A stretch of 64,000 nucleotides of DNA from Pseudomonas chlororaphis (GCA_001023535.1 CP011020.1:1519001-1583000), one strand, 5' to 3'; shown: positions 17,598-29,223, numbered from the stretch's first letter. Notes: a model not told the origin generated them from the letters alone. Translations and numbers: made by a program.

Positions 17598-18985
17598 CCA
17601 TCGATAACCGGATTGAGGTGGTGCTGATCGACGACGATCCCCACCTGCGCCAGGCCTTGAGCCAGACCCTCGACCTGGCCGGACTGAAGATTTTGCCCCT
17701 GGCCGAAGCCAAGGGCGTGGCCGGGCAATTGCCCCGTGATTGGCCTGGCGTGGTGGTCAGCGATATCCGCATGCCGGGCATGGACGGCCTCGAACTGCTG
17801 AGCGAGCTGCACGCCCAGGATCCGGAGCTGCCGGTGCTGCTGATCACCGGCCACGGCGACGTGCCGCTGGCGGTGCAGGCGATGCGTGCCGGGGCCTACG
17901 ACTTCCTCGAGAAACCCTTCGCCAGCGACCACCTGCTCGACAGCGTGCGCCGTGCCCTGTCCTTGCGTCGGCTGGTACTGGAAAACCGTAGCCTGCGCCT
18001 GGCCCTGAGCGATCGGCACGAGCTCAGCGCCCGGCTGGTGGGCCAGTCGACGCCCATATTGCGCCTGCGCGAACAGATCGGCGCATTGGCGGCCACCCGC
18101 GCCGACGTGCTGATCCTGGGTGAAACCGGCGCCGGCAAGGAAGTGGTCGCCCGCGCTCTGCACGACCTCTCGGCACGCCGCAACGGCCCCTTCGTGGCGA
18201 TCAACGCTGGAGCCCTGGCCGAATCGGTGGTGGAGAGCGAATTGTTCGGCCACGAGCCCGGCGCGTTCACCGGCGCGCAGAAGCGCCGCATCGGCAAGTT
18301 CGAATTCGCCAACGGTGGCACGCTGTTTCTCGACGAAATCGAAAGCATGAGCCTGGACGTCCAGGTCAAGCTGCTGCGCCTGCTGCAAGAACGCATGGTG
18401 GAACGGTTGGGGGGCAATCAGCAGATCCCGCTGGATATCCGTGTCATCGCTGCCACCAAGGAAGACCTGCGTCAGGCCGCTGACCAGGGACGTTTTCGCG
18501 CCGACCTGTACTACCGCTTGAACGTCGCGCCGCTGCGCATTCCACCGCTGCGCGAGCGGGGCGAAGATGCCCTGGTGCTGTTCCAGCACTTTGCCAACGA
18601 GGCCAGCGCCCGTCACGGCCTGCCGCCCCACGAATTGCAGCCGGCGCAGCGGGCGCTGCTGCTGCGTCACAGTTGGCCAGGCAACGTGCGCGAACTGCAG
18701 AACGCCGCCGAACGCTTTGCCCTGGGCCTGGAACTGGCCCTGGACAACAGCGCGCCGGACGGCAGCCCCGGTGAACCGGTCGCGATGGTCAGTGGCGGCT
18801 TGAGCGAACAGGTGGAAAACTTCGAGAAAACCCTGATCGCCGCCGAGCTGGCGCGTCCCCACAGCTCGGTCCGCAGCCTCGCCGAAGCCCTGGGCATCCC
18901 GCGCAAGACCTTGCACGACAAGCTGCGCAAGCACGGGTTGAGCTTCGGTGACACTAGCCACGGCGCCGCCGACGAAGCCGATTGA
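17594..18985 (+). CDS. sigma-54-dependent response regulator, DctD/NtrC type
   Basis: A 463-residue regulator. The receiver domain has the phospho-acceptor Asp57 (VVSDIRMPGMDG). The AAA+ domain has Walker A GETGAGKE and the sigma-54 contact loop GAFTGA, and the C-terminal Fis-type HTH is SLAEALGIPRKTLHDKLRKHG. It activates RpoN-dependent promoters when phosphorylated by the upstream kinase, with which it overlaps by 4 bp. Targets are not shown; the fusion aminotransferase gene, divergent from the pair, and the nearby porin are candidates. Confidence 0.93.
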   Translation: MTIDNRIEVVLIDDDPHLRQALSQTLDLAGLKILPLAEAKGVAGQLPRDWPGVVVSDIRMPGMDGLELLSELHAQDPELPVLLITGHGDVPLAVQAMRAGAYDFLEKPFASDHLLDSVRRALSLRRLVLENRSLRLALSDRHELSARLVGQSTPILRLREQIGALAATRADVLILGETGAGKEVVARALHDLSARRNGPFVAINAGALAESVVESELFGHEPGAFTGAQKRRIGKFEFANGGTLFLDEIESMSLDVQVKLLRLLQERMVERLGGNQQIPLDIRVIAATKEDLRQAADQGRFRADLYYRLNVAPLRIPPLRERGEDALVLFQHFANEASARHGLPPHELQPAQRALLLRHSWPGNVRELQNAAERFALGLELALDNSAPDGSPGEPVAMVSGGLSEQVENFEKTLIAAELARPHSSVRSLAEALGIPRKTLHDKLRKHGLSFGDTSHGAADEAD

Positions 18986-19031
18986 GACATCGGCGTTACC
19001 GCCACCTTCCTGTCCCGCCAGAGGCCCCTCG

Positions 19032-19487
19032 ATGAACCGCGACACGCGTTACCTGGAATCGATCCTGCACCACGACATCCCGCTGACACGGGACATGGGC
19101 CTGGAGGTCGTCGATTGGCAGGCCCGGCAACTGCGGTTGTTCCTGCCGCTGGACGCCAACGTCAATCACAAGAGCACCATGTTCGGCGGCAGCCTGTATT
19201 GCGGCGCGGTGCTCGGCGGCTGGGGCTGGCTGCACCTGGCCCTGCGCGAGGAAGGCATCGAGGACGGGCATATCGTGATCCAGGAAGGGCAAATCAGCTA
19301 TCCGCTGCCGGTCACCGGCGATGCGAGCGTGATTTGCGACGCGCCGCAGGAAAAAACCTGGAAACGCTTCCTCGCCACCTACCGCCGCTATGGCCGGGCG
19401 CGCATCGCCTTGCAGACGCGGGTGCTGAACACCGCGAGCAAGGACCCGGCGGTGCAGTTCGAGGGGCAGTACGTGTTGCATCGCTGA
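19032..19487 (+). CDS. YiiD-C-type hotdog thioesterase
   Basis: A 151-residue protein with a single hotdog fold like the C-terminal domain of YiiD (putative thioesterase, PF09500). The helix region NVNHKSTMFGGSLYCGAVLGGW near 46-67 is the characteristic feature. The ATG at 19032 was chosen because it falls after the response regulator stop with a short gap; a longer frame starts inside that gene. It is probably co-transcribed with the two-component genes. The substrate is unknown. Confidence 0.8.
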   Translation: MNRDTRYLESILHHDIPLTRDMGLEVVDWQARQLRLFLPLDANVNHKSTMFGGSLYCGAVLGGWGWLHLALREEGIEDGHIVIQEGQISYPLPVTGDASVICDAPQEKTWKRFLATYRRYGRARIALQTRVLNTASKDPAVQFEGQYVLHR

Positions 19488-19506
19488 CTTTGGCACCCTG
19501 CAACTC

Positions 19507-19600
19507 TGTGGTGAGGGGATTTATCCCCGTTGGGGCGCGAAGCGGCCCTGCTTTTTGGGACTGCTGCGCAGTCCAACGGGGATAAATCCCCTCGCCACAA
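19507..19600. repeat. paired REP-like element (ggggatttatcccc type)
   Basis: Outer arms GTGGTGAGGGGATTTATCCC and GGGATAAATCCCCTCGCCAC flank two small stems (gcgaagcggccc; actgctgcgcagt). It lies between the convergent thioesterase and cysQ genes. Confidence 0.8.
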
Positions 19601-19613
19601 AGAATGGAAGCGG

Positions 19614-20441
19614 CTAGGAACGCGCCAACTCCAGCAGTGTCGCCCGCCAGGCCGCCTTCGCCGGCAACGCCAGGAACGACGCATTGAGCAGCGACTCTCG
19701 CGGTGGGTAGCAAAACGGCTCGCCACTCAAGTCCAGCACCTCGCCACCGGCCCCTTCTAGTACACCCTGGGCGGCGGCGGTGTCCCATTGAGAGGTCGGC
19801 GCCAGGCGTGGATAGCAATCCGCCGCGCCTTCGGCCACCAGGCAGAACTTCAACGAACTGCCGATGCTGGTCAATTGCAACTCACCCAGGCTGGCACTCA
19901 GGCCTTGCAACAGGCGCTCCTGCTCCGGACTGCTATGGCGACGACTGGCGACCACGGTAAAGGCCTCGCCCGGCGCCAGCGAGTTGCGCACCGCGACAGG
20001 CACGGGGTCATCGCCCTTGTCGCCGCGCCAGGCCCCGAGGCCCGCGCCACCTGCGTAGTAGCGGCCAGTGGTGGGCATCGACACCACGCCAAACACCACA
20101 CGCCCTTGTTCAATCAGGGCGATGTTGACGGTGAACTCCTCGCTGCCGGAAATGAATTCCTTGGTGCCATCCAGCGGGTCCACCAGCCACCAGCGCTGCC
20201 AACCGGCGCGCACGTCCTGGGCGATATTGGCGTCCTCCTCGGACAGGATCGCAATGTCCGGGGCCAACGCCGCCAGCCCGGCGACGATCACATCGTGGGC
20301 AGCCATGTCGGCGGCGGTCACCGGCGACTCGTCGGCCTTCTGGGTGACTTGCACGTCAGCGCGCCAGAACGGCAGGATCGCCTCGCCGGCCTTGAGCGCC
20401 AGCGCCACCACGGGGGCCATCAGGGGATGAGGGAAATTCAT
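19614..20441 (-). CDS. cysQ: 3'(2'),5'-bisphosphate nucleotidase CysQ
   Basis: A 275-residue member of the inositol-monophosphatase fold that hydrolyses PAP to AMP and thereby recycles a by-product of sulfate assimilation. Metal-binding motifs are visible: SEED (LSEEDAN near 66-72), VDPLDGTKEF near 87-96, and SQWDTAAAQGVLEGAGG near 215-232. It overlaps nudE by ATGA, forming the conserved nudE-cysQ pair, with yrfG divergent. Confidence 0.93.
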   Translation of the reverse strand: MNFPHPLMAPVVALALKAGEAILPFWRADVQVTQKADESPVTAADMAAHDVIVAGLAALAPDIAILSEEDANIAQDVRAGWQRWWLVDPLDGTKEFISGSEEFTVNIALIEQGRVVFGVVSMPTTGRYYAGGAGLGAWRGDKGDDPVPVAVRNSLAPGEAFTVVASRRHSSPEQERLLQGLSASLGELQLTSIGSSLKFCLVAEGAADCYPRLAPTSQWDTAAAQGVLEGAGGEVLDLSGEPFCYPPRESLLNASFLALPAKAAWRATLLELARS

Positions 20442-21004
20442 GAAAAAAAGGCTCCGCGTTGGGTCAGCAGGTCACGGGCCAGGTACAGCGCCGCCAGGGC
20501 ACGCCCCTCGGTGAATTGCGGGTTTTGCGCCAGGGCCGAGAGTTCATGCAGGTTGACCTTGTCCACGCGCATCGGCTCGGGCTCATCGCCCTCCAGCCGT
20601 TCTTCGTACAGGTCGGTCGCCAACACCACCTGGATCTTCTGGCTCATGTAGCCCGGCGACAGCGACAGTTCGGTCAGGTGTTCCAACTGACGCGCGCCGA
20701 AGCCAGCCTCTTCCTTGAGCTCGCGCTCGGCCGCCGCCAGCACGTCCTCACCCGGCTCGATCAAGCCCTTGGGCAGGGACAGCTCATAGGCATCGGTGCC
20801 ACCGCAATACTCTTCCACCAGCACCGCGTGGTCGGCGTCGAGCATCGCCACGATCATCACCGCGCCGTAACCCGCACCCTTGCTCGCCAGGCGTTCGTAG
20901 GCGCGCTCCACGCCGTTGGAAAAACGCAGCTTCAGCTCTTCCACGCAGAACAGACGGCTGGTGGCGACGATGCGGCGATCGAGTATGGTGGGTTTCTGGC
21001 GCAT
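20438..21004 (-). CDS. nudE: ADP compounds hydrolase NudE
   Basis: A 188-residue Nudix hydrolase. The Nudix box runs through GLIEPGEDVLAAAERELKEE followed by AGFG (near residues 96-119), with the catalytic Glu pair intact. The NudE family cleaves ADP-ribose, AppA-type and NADH substrates. It is first in a two-gene unit with cysQ and divergent from yrfG, as in many gammaproteobacteria. The start codon is ATG at 21004. Confidence 0.92.
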   Translation of the reverse strand: MRQKPTILDRRIVATSRLFCVEELKLRFSNGVERAYERLASKGAGYGAVMIVAMLDADHAVLVEEYCGGTDAYELSLPKGLIEPGEDVLAAAERELKEEAGFGARQLEHLTELSLSPGYMSQKIQVVLATDLYEERLEGDEPEPMRVDKVNLHELSALAQNPQFTEGRALAALYLARDLLTQRGAFFS

Positions 21005-21092
21005 ATACGGCTCCCTGGGCGATAGCGGGCTACTATACCCGGCCTATTCTGATTGTTTGTGTCGGATATCCGATTACCGCTGGAGAAGTTTT

Positions 21093-21755
21093 ATGGCCTT
21101 GCTGCCCTGGCACGAGATCGACACGGTGCTGCTGGACATGGACGGCACCTTGCTGGACCTGCATTACGACAACCATTTCTGGATGGAACACCTGCCCCAG
21201 CGCTACGCCGAACTGCACGGCGTGAGCCGGGCGATGGCCGAGATGGAGCTGCAACCGCTGTTCGAGCGCAACGCTGGCCAGTTGCAGTGGTATTGCCTGG
21301 ATTTCTGGAGCACCGAGCTGAAATTGCCGGTGCGCGAATTGAAACTGGAAACCGCTCACCTGATAGCCTTGCGTCCGGACGCCGATACCTTCCTGGCGGC
21401 CATCAAGCAGGCGGGCAAGCGGGTGGTGATGATCACCAATGCCCACCGCGATTCGCTGTCCCTGAAGCTGGAACGCATCGAGTTGGCGCCCTACTTCGAG
21501 CGCCTGATCAGCTCACATGACTACGGCTTCCCCAAGGAAAACCGGCAATTCTGGGACGCCTTGCAAGCCGACCTCAACTTCGACCCGGCCCGCAGCCTGT
21601 TCATCGACGACACCTTGCCGGTGCTGCGAAGCGCCCGGGATTTCGGCGTGGCGCACCTGCTGGCCGTCAGCGAACCGGACAGCCGCAAAGGGCCGAAGGA
21701 CACGGGTGAATTCGCGGCGTTGGTGGATTACCGAACGCTCATCGAAGGGCTCTGA
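21093..21755 (+). CDS. yrfG: GMP/IMP nucleotidase YrfG (HAD family)
   Basis: A 220-residue HAD hydrolase with motif I LLDMDGTLLDL near residues 12-22, motif II in VMITNAHRDS near 113-122, and motif IV in LFIDDTLPVL near 170-179. It resembles YrfG, which dephosphorylates purine monophosphates. The ATG at 21093 has GGAGAAG upstream; an open frame from 20916 lies inside nudE and is not used. Confidence 0.88.
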   Translation: MALLPWHEIDTVLLDMDGTLLDLHYDNHFWMEHLPQRYAELHGVSRAMAEMELQPLFERNAGQLQWYCLDFWSTELKLPVRELKLETAHLIALRPDADTFLAAIKQAGKRVVMITNAHRDSLSLKLERIELAPYFERLISSHDYGFPKENRQFWDALQADLNFDPARSLFIDDTLPVLRSARDFGVAHLLAVSEPDSRKGPKDTGEFAALVDYRTLIEGL

Positions 21756-21764
21756 CGCGATCAA

Positions 21765-21874
21765 TGTGGCGAGGGCGCTTGCTCCCGCTGGACCGGGCTG
21801 GCGCTCCAGTGCGCAGCGCTCTCCAAAAATGCGACTGCTACGCAGCCGAGCGGGAACAAGCGCCCTCGCCACAG
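21765..21874. repeat. paired REP-like element
   Basis: Outer arms TGTGGCGAGGGCGCTTG and CAAGCGCCCTCGCCACA, with inner GCTCCCGCTGG/CGAGCGGGAAC segments, lie between the convergent yrfG and kbp genes. Confidence 0.75.
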
Positions 21875-21881
21875 GTATCGG

Positions 21882-22322
21882 TTACTCAGGAATACGCAAC
21901 ACCTGCCCCGGATAGATCTTGTCCGGGTGCGACAGCAGCGGTTTGTTGGCTTCGAAGATCTTGTTGTACTTGTTCGCATCCCCGTACTCGGCCTTGGCGA
22001 TCGCACTGAGGGTGTCACCTTTTTTCACCGTGACGAAACGTGCCGCCTGGGCCACCGGACCGGTGACGGTGATCTGGTCGTCGACACTGCCGACACCGGC
22101 GATATTGCCCACCGCCAACAGGATTTTTTCCTTCTCTTCCTGGCTTGCCACTTCACCGGTGACGGTGACGGTATCGCCTTCGATGGTGGCATGCACATTC
22201 GGATTACCGAGACCGACCTTGTTGATGTGTTCTTTCAACTGCTCGCTCGCATCAGCATTGCCAGGCGTCAGCAGGTCGATCAGCTTTTCACCTGCTTCCT
22301 TCACAAAGCTAAAAAGACTCAT
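21882..22322 (-). CDS. kbp: potassium-binding BON-LysM protein Kbp
   Basis: A 146-residue cytoplasmic protein. A BON domain lies at about 20-88 ([20 protein letters not shown]) and a LysM domain at about 95-146 ([20 protein letters not shown] ... ILRIPE-type ending VLRIPE). This is the architecture and size of E. coli Kbp/YgaU (149 residues), a K+ sensor/binding protein. It has no signal peptide. The ATG at 22322 begins the conserved [14 protein letters not shown]; an upstream frame from 22484 has no support. Confidence 0.92.
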   Translation of the reverse strand: MSLFSFVKEAGEKLIDLLTPGNADASEQLKEHINKVGLGNPNVHATIEGDTVTVTGEVASQEEKEKILLAVGNIAGVGSVDDQITVTGPVAQAARFVTVKKGDTLSAIAKAEYGDANKYNKIFEANKPLLSHPDKIYPGQVLRIPE

Positions 22323-22455
22323 GGCACACGCTCCTTGATTAGGTATCCAGACGCCAAAGACTAGACCAAGCCAGGCGAACCCGACGCCAAGCCGACCAAT
22401 GACCCCGTCACGCACAAGCGCTAGAATCCGAATCTTCCCGCGCGCTGGAGCGAAG

Positions 22456-23343
22456 ATGGACATCAAGCAGCTGAAATTTCTCATCGCCCTGGATGAAACC
22501 CGTCATTTCGGCCAAGCCGCCGCCCGCTGCCACATCACCCAGCCCACCCTGTCGATGCGCCTGCGCAGCCTCGAGGAAGAACTCGGCCTGCCACTGGTCA
22601 ACCGCGGCCAGCGCTTCGAAGGCTTCACTGCCCCGGGAGAGCGGGTGCTGGCCTGGGCACGCACGGTGCTGGCCGCCCATGACGGCCTGCTGGCGGAGGC
22701 GGCGGCCTGTCGCGGCAACCTGGCGGGTACGCTGCGCCTGGGCGTGGTGCCGTTGTCGGACTTCGACCCGCTGTCGATGATGCAGCGCCTGCACGACGAG
22801 CACCCCAACCTGCGTTTCGAATTGTCGTCCCTGAGCTCCGAACAGATTCTCGAACAACTGGCGAACAACCGCATCGACCTGGGCATTTCCTACCTGGAAC
22901 GCCTGGACAACGAACGCTTCGAGGCCTTGCCCTTCAGCCAGACCCGCATGGGCCTGCTGTATGACCAGCGGTATTTCTTCTTCGGCGAACAGGCGCTGAG
23001 CTGGCAAGCGTTGATTGAACTGCCGTTGGGCATGCTCACCAGCGGCATGCATTTTCGCCAGTCCATCGACTACCACTTCCACAGCCGGGGCCTCACGCCG
23101 CAACCGCTGCTGCAAACCGACGCCGTGCATCAATTGTTGCAAGCGGTGCACGGCGGGCTGTGCTGCGCGGTAATGCCGCTGGACAGCGGCCTGGACGTCC
23201 TCACCGAAGACTTGCGCATCCAACCCATCGACAGCGCGCACACCCTGGTGCCGCTGGGGATGATCATGCGGCGTGGCGCCCCCCGCTCGGCGCTGGCGGA
23301 AGCCTGTTTCGCGCTCTATCAGAAATCAGCGACAGCTTCTTGA
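22456..23343 (+). CDS. LysR-family regulator next to fdhD
   Basis: A 295-residue LysR protein with [23 protein letters not shown] and [20 protein letters not shown], then a substrate-binding domain from about 90 ([17 protein letters not shown]). The ATG at 22456 has GGAG upstream and gives the usual [14 protein letters not shown] start. It lies 92 bp upstream of fdhD in the same direction, so it may regulate fdhD and the molybdoenzyme. The effector is unknown; no conserved redox cysteine pair was assigned. Confidence 0.9.
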   Translation: MDIKQLKFLIALDETRHFGQAAARCHITQPTLSMRLRSLEEELGLPLVNRGQRFEGFTAPGERVLAWARTVLAAHDGLLAEAAACRGNLAGTLRLGVVPLSDFDPLSMMQRLHDEHPNLRFELSSLSSEQILEQLANNRIDLGISYLERLDNERFEALPFSQTRMGLLYDQRYFFFGEQALSWQALIELPLGMLTSGMHFRQSIDYHFHSRGLTPQPLLQTDAVHQLLQAVHGGLCCAVMPLDSGLDVLTEDLRIQPIDSAHTLVPLGMIMRRGAPRSALAEACFALYQKSATAS

Positions 23344-23435
23344 TCGACGTCATCTATTGATAGATCAGTAATAGCGATTAGACGTGGCAGATTGCCGCAT
23401 TTAGTCTTGTCACTATTCCACACATCGGTGATGTC

Positions 23436-24271
23436 ATGAAAACCAAGCCTCCGGCCTGCCCGGTGCCCGCGGTGCAAGCACCCGTGCCCACCGCGAGCCA
23501 GAGCTATCAATACGTCAACCTGGACCACTCCCAAGCCGACAGCGCCGCGCTGGCCGAGGAAGTGGCGTTGGCGATCGCCTACAACGGCATCAGCCAGGCC
23601 GTGATGCTGGTCACCCCCACCGACCTGGAAGACTTCATCGTCGGTTTCAGCCTGGGCAGCGGCATCATCGAAGACGCATCCGACATCTACGACCTGCAAC
23701 TGAGCGGCAGTGGTTCGGCCCAGTCTGCCCAGGTGACCATCGCCAACCGCGCGTTCTGGAACCTCAAGCAGCAACGCCGGCAGTTGGCGGGCACCAGCGG
23801 CTGCGGATTATGCGGCGTGGAAGCGCTGGAACAGGCGCTGCCGAACCTCAAGGTCTTGCCCGGTGCCGCGTTGCCGCCCGCGCCATGGCTCGAAGGCCTG
23901 CGTCAGCGCATCGGCCAGTTCCAGCCACTGGGCCAATACTGCGGTGCGGTTCACGCCGCGCTGTTCATGAACGCCCAGGGCGAACTGTTGCTGGGCCGCG
24001 AAGACATTGGCCGGCACAACGCCCTCGACAAGCTGATCGGTGCATTGGTCCGGCAACGGATCCAGGTCACCGGTGGCGTGGCGATCGTCACCAGCCGTTG
24101 CAGCCTCGAACTGATCCAGAAAGTGCTGCGGGCCGGCATCCAGACCCTGGTCAGCCTGTCGTCGCCCACCGGCCTTGCCGTGCAATGGGCCCGTCAACAC
24201 AACCTCAACCTTATCCACCTGCCGCAAAAAAGTGCGCCGCGGGTCTACAGCCCTGCGATGGAGAATCACGC

Positions 24272-24275
<4 letters not shown>
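23436..24275 (+). CDS. fdhD: formate dehydrogenase accessory sulfurtransferase FdhD
   Basis: A 279-residue FdhD protein, which transfers sulfur from the cysteine desulfurase to the molybdenum cofactor of formate-dehydrogenase-type enzymes. The essential CxxC pair is Cys123 and Cys126 (GCGLCG), and GREDIGRHNALDKLIGA near 188-204 is the family signature. It overlaps the following molybdoenzyme gene by GTGA, which supports a dedicated maturation role. Confidence 0.95.
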
Positions 24276-26620
<2,345 letters not shown>

Positions 26621-26682
26621 TCAAACCGGTGGCGAGGACGCCTGCGACCTCGCCACGGGAATTTTCCAGCGCCCACGAAAAA

Positions 26683-26706
26683 GGCCGTTTTCCTAAGAAA
26701 ACGGCC
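26683..26706. terminator. hairpin after the molybdoenzyme gene
   Basis: GGCCGTTTTC and GAAAACGGCC form a perfect 10-bp stem with a CTAA loop about 60 bp after the stop. The T-run is on the minus side; the plus side reads TGTCTG. It is probably a weak or bidirectional terminator. A small inverted repeat (gtggcgagg ... cctcgccac) precedes it at about 26629-26657. Confidence 0.5.
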
Positions 26707-26864
26707 TGTCTGAAGTAGCTAAAGACCGGCCAAAACACCTTAAGTTCCGCCCTAAAAACAATAACTTAGAGAATTGTGCACAAGTCGTGCTACTCGTCGG
26801 ATTTCGATTGTCACCAAGCGAAGCCAGCCTCAGGATCGCGCCGTCATCCCTTTGAGGCTCCTCT

Positions 26865-27341
26865 ATGAAGTTCTCCTCCATTCTCTTGTTGTCCCTTGGC
26901 CTGGTCAGTGGCATCGCTTCTGCTGGCGGTACTGCCGAAGCAGGCGTTGGCGGCGCATTGGGCGGGGTTTTGGGTTCGGTCGTCGGCCAGTCCCTGGGCG
27001 GCAACACCGGCTCCACTATCGGCGCAGCCCTGGGCGGCGCGGGTGGTAGTGCAGTTGGCGCAGACAAACACAGCCGTGGCGAAGCAGCCATCGGCGGCGC
27101 ACTGGGCGCAGCCGGCGGTAACGTGGTTGGTCGCAGTGTCGGCGGCAGCACCGGCAGCCTGATCGGCGCGGCAGCGGGCGGTGGCGCCGGCGGCGCGCTG
27201 GGTAACTACATGGGCAAGGACGACGACGATGATCGTCGCTATGAAGGGCGCCGTGGCGATCGCCGCTACTACCGTGACGGTCACCCCGGCCGCGGCCATG
27301 CCTACGGGCATCGCAAGCATCGCCACCACTACCGCGACTGA
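26865..27341 (+). CDS. exported glycine-zipper protein
   Basis: A 158-residue protein with signal peptide MKFSSILLLSLGLVSGIASA, then about 90 residues of Gly/Ala repeats (GGALGGVLGSVVGQSLGGNT, GGALGAAGGNVVGRSVGGST) typical of YMGG-like glycine zippers that pack in membranes. The tail is unusual: an acidic DDDDD cluster followed by Arg/Tyr/His-rich sequence (RRGDRRYYRDGHPGRGHAYG). It is probably in the envelope. It stands alone and its role is unknown. Confidence 0.85.
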   Translation: MKFSSILLLSLGLVSGIASAGGTAEAGVGGALGGVLGSVVGQSLGGNTGSTIGAALGGAGGSAVGADKHSRGEAAIGGALGAAGGNVVGRSVGGSTGSLIGAAAGGGAGGALGNYMGKDDDDDRRYEGRRGDRRYYRDGHPGRGHAYGHRKHRHHYRD

Positions 27342-27361
27342 TCGCTGATTGCTACAGCGAT

Positions 27362-27417
27362 AAAAATCGCAGCCTGCGCAGCGCTCCCCCAGCGCCTGAT
27401 CGCACGCTGCGATTTTT
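27362..27417. terminator. bidirectional terminator between convergent genes
   Basis: AAAAATCGCAGC (27362-27373) pairs with GCTGCGATTTTT (27406-27417). There are T-runs on both strands, and it is placed between the glycine-zipper gene and the convergent thioesterase gene. Confidence 0.85.
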
Positions 27418-27421
27418 CGTT

Positions 27422-27841
27422 TCAGACCAGCAGTCGCTCCATCGCCCCGCGTAACCGGTCTGGAATGGCCACGGGGCGATTCGACACCCGGTCCACGAAC
27501 ACGTGGACAAAGCGCCCCGCCGCACAGGCCTCCTCCTCGCCCACCTTGAAGACCGCCAATTCATACTGCACTGAACTGCTGCCCAGCTTGCCTACCCGCA
27601 AGCCGATTTCGATCCGGTCTGGAAAGGCGATCGACGCAAAGTAATCGCAGGCCGAACTCACCACGAACCCCACCACGTCCCCTTCATGGATATCCAGGCC
27701 GCCCACTTCGATCAGGTAGGTGTTCACCGCCGTGTCGAAGAAGCTGTAGTAGGTGACGTTGTTGACGTGACCGTACACATCATTGTCGTGCCAGCGCGTG
27801 GTGATGGCTTGCAGATGCGGGTATTCGCTACGTTGCGGCAT
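27422..27841 (-). CDS. acyl-CoA thioesterase, 4HBT hotdog family
   Basis: A 139-residue hotdog thioesterase of the 4-hydroxybenzoyl-CoA type. The active-site region TRWHDNDVYGHVNNVTYYSF near 14-33 contains the catalytic Asp and conserved HVNN. The ATG at 27841 has AAAGGAC upstream; a longer frame starts inside the preceding dehydrogenase gene. It follows the 3-hydroxyacyl-CoA dehydrogenase gene by 44 bp and probably forms an operon with it, releasing a CoA-bound product of the same pathway. Confidence 0.9.
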   Translation of the reverse strand: MPQRSEYPHLQAITTRWHDNDVYGHVNNVTYYSFFDTAVNTYLIEVGGLDIHEGDVVGFVVSSACDYFASIAFPDRIEIGLRVGKLGSSSVQYELAVFKVGEEEACAAGRFVHVFVDRVSNRPVAIPDRLRGAMERLLV

Positions 27842-27885
27842 CAGGTGTCCTTTGCGATTGTCGAAGGGTTCACGGGAGCGGCGGC

Positions 27886-29112
27886 CTAGCGTTGGGCAAA
27901 ACCCTTGCCCTGCATGGCCAGTTCGCCGATCAGGCGTGCAGGCTGCCAATGGTCGCCCTGCCTCGTCTCGAGCGCCAGCAGGCGAGCATGAATGTCTTCA
28001 AGCCCTTGGCTGTCCGCCCAGGCCATCGGCCCGCCCTTGTCTGCGGGAAAGCCATAGCCGTTGAGGTAAACCAGGTCTATGTCGTGGGCCGACGCGGCAA
28101 TGCCTTCCTGCAGGATCTTCGCCCCTTCGTTGACCAACGCCAGCAAGCAGCGCTCCAGGATTTCCTCGTGGCTGATCTCGCGACGCTGGAAACCCAGTGC
28201 TTCGCTGACCTCCTGCACCAGCGCGTCGACCTCGACATCCTGTTCGGCCTGACGGCTGCCAGGTTCATAGTGATAGTACCCATTGCCGCTTTTCTGGCCG
28301 AACCGGCCCAGCTCGCACAAGCGGTTGTCCACTTGCACCTCGGGCGCATCCTGACCTTTGCCCGCCAACTCGCGAGCCCGCCATTCCAGGTCGATGCCAA
28401 CCACGTCATACATGCGGAACGGGCCCATGGCAAAGCCGAAGCCTTGCAAGGCCGCATCCACTTGATGAGGGAATGCGCCCTCCAGCAGCATCTTGCGAGC
28501 CTCCAGCACATAAGGGTGGAGCATCCGGTTACCGATGAAACCGTGGCAATTGCCCGAGACCACGCTGACCTTGCCCATGCGCTTGCCCAACGCCAGCGCC
28601 GCCTCCAGCACGGCCTGGGACGTTTGGGCACCGCGAACGACTTCCAGCAGTTTCATGATGTGCGCCGGACTGAAGAAGTGCAGCCCCAGGACTTGGCCGG
28701 GGCGGCCGGTGACGGCCGCGATGGCGTCGATGTCCAGCGCCGAGGTGTTGCTTGCCAGGATCGCCTCGGGTTTGAGCAGGCTATCGAGCTCACGGAAGAT
28801 GCTTTGCTTGAGATCAAGGTTTTCGTACACCGCCTCGATCACCAGGTCCACGTCGCGGATTGCCGTGTAGTCGTCTGCGCGGGTGACCCGCGCGATCCGG
28901 GCATCGGCTTCGCCCTGGTCAATACGTCCCTGACGCACACCATGGGCGTAGGTCTCAGCCACCGCGACCAGAGCCTGCTCAAGCATCTGTGGATTGTTGT
29001 CGACCCACTGCACCGCCACTCCGGCATTGGCCAGGCACATCACAATGCCCCGCCCCATGGTGCCTGCACCGACCACGGCGGCGCGCTGAATATCGAAGGG
29101 TGTCTGGCTCAT
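27886..29112 (-). CDS. 3-hydroxyacyl-CoA dehydrogenase
   Basis: A 408-residue NAD-dependent dehydrogenase. The N-terminal Rossmann domain has VGAGTMGRG near 15-23, the catalytic region LGLHFFSPAHIMKLLEVVRG near 143-162, and NCHGFIGNRMLHPYVLEARK near 188-207. A second 3HCDH C-terminal domain lies at about 300-395 (LVYLNGYGFPADKGGPMAWAD), as in the dehydrogenase half of multifunctional FadB proteins and PaaH-like enzymes. No hydratase or thiolase is adjacent, so the acyl substrate is unknown. The ATG is at 29112. Confidence 0.92.
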   Translation of the reverse strand: MSQTPFDIQRAAVVGAGTMGRGIVMCLANAGVAVQWVDNNPQMLEQALVAVAETYAHGVRQGRIDQGEADARIARVTRADDYTAIRDVDLVIEAVYENLDLKQSIFRELDSLLKPEAILASNTSALDIDAIAAVTGRPGQVLGLHFFSPAHIMKLLEVVRGAQTSQAVLEAALALGKRMGKVSVVSGNCHGFIGNRMLHPYVLEARKMLLEGAFPHQVDAALQGFGFAMGPFRMYDVVGIDLEWRARELAGKGQDAPEVQVDNRLCELGRFGQKSGNGYYHYEPGSRQAEQDVEVDALVQEVSEALGFQRREISHEEILERCLLALVNEGAKILQEGIAASAHDIDLVYLNGYGFPADKGGPMAWADSQGLEDIHARLLALETRQGDHWQPARLIGELAMQGKGFAQR

Positions 29113-29223
29113 TTTTGCTCTCTTGTTGGCGATCCAAAGACAGCCTTCACCTTAGTCAGCGTGAGACTTTTTTTGAAATTTATTCGTGTGATGGCGGGCA
29201 TTCATCAGATGGATACCCTCGCT

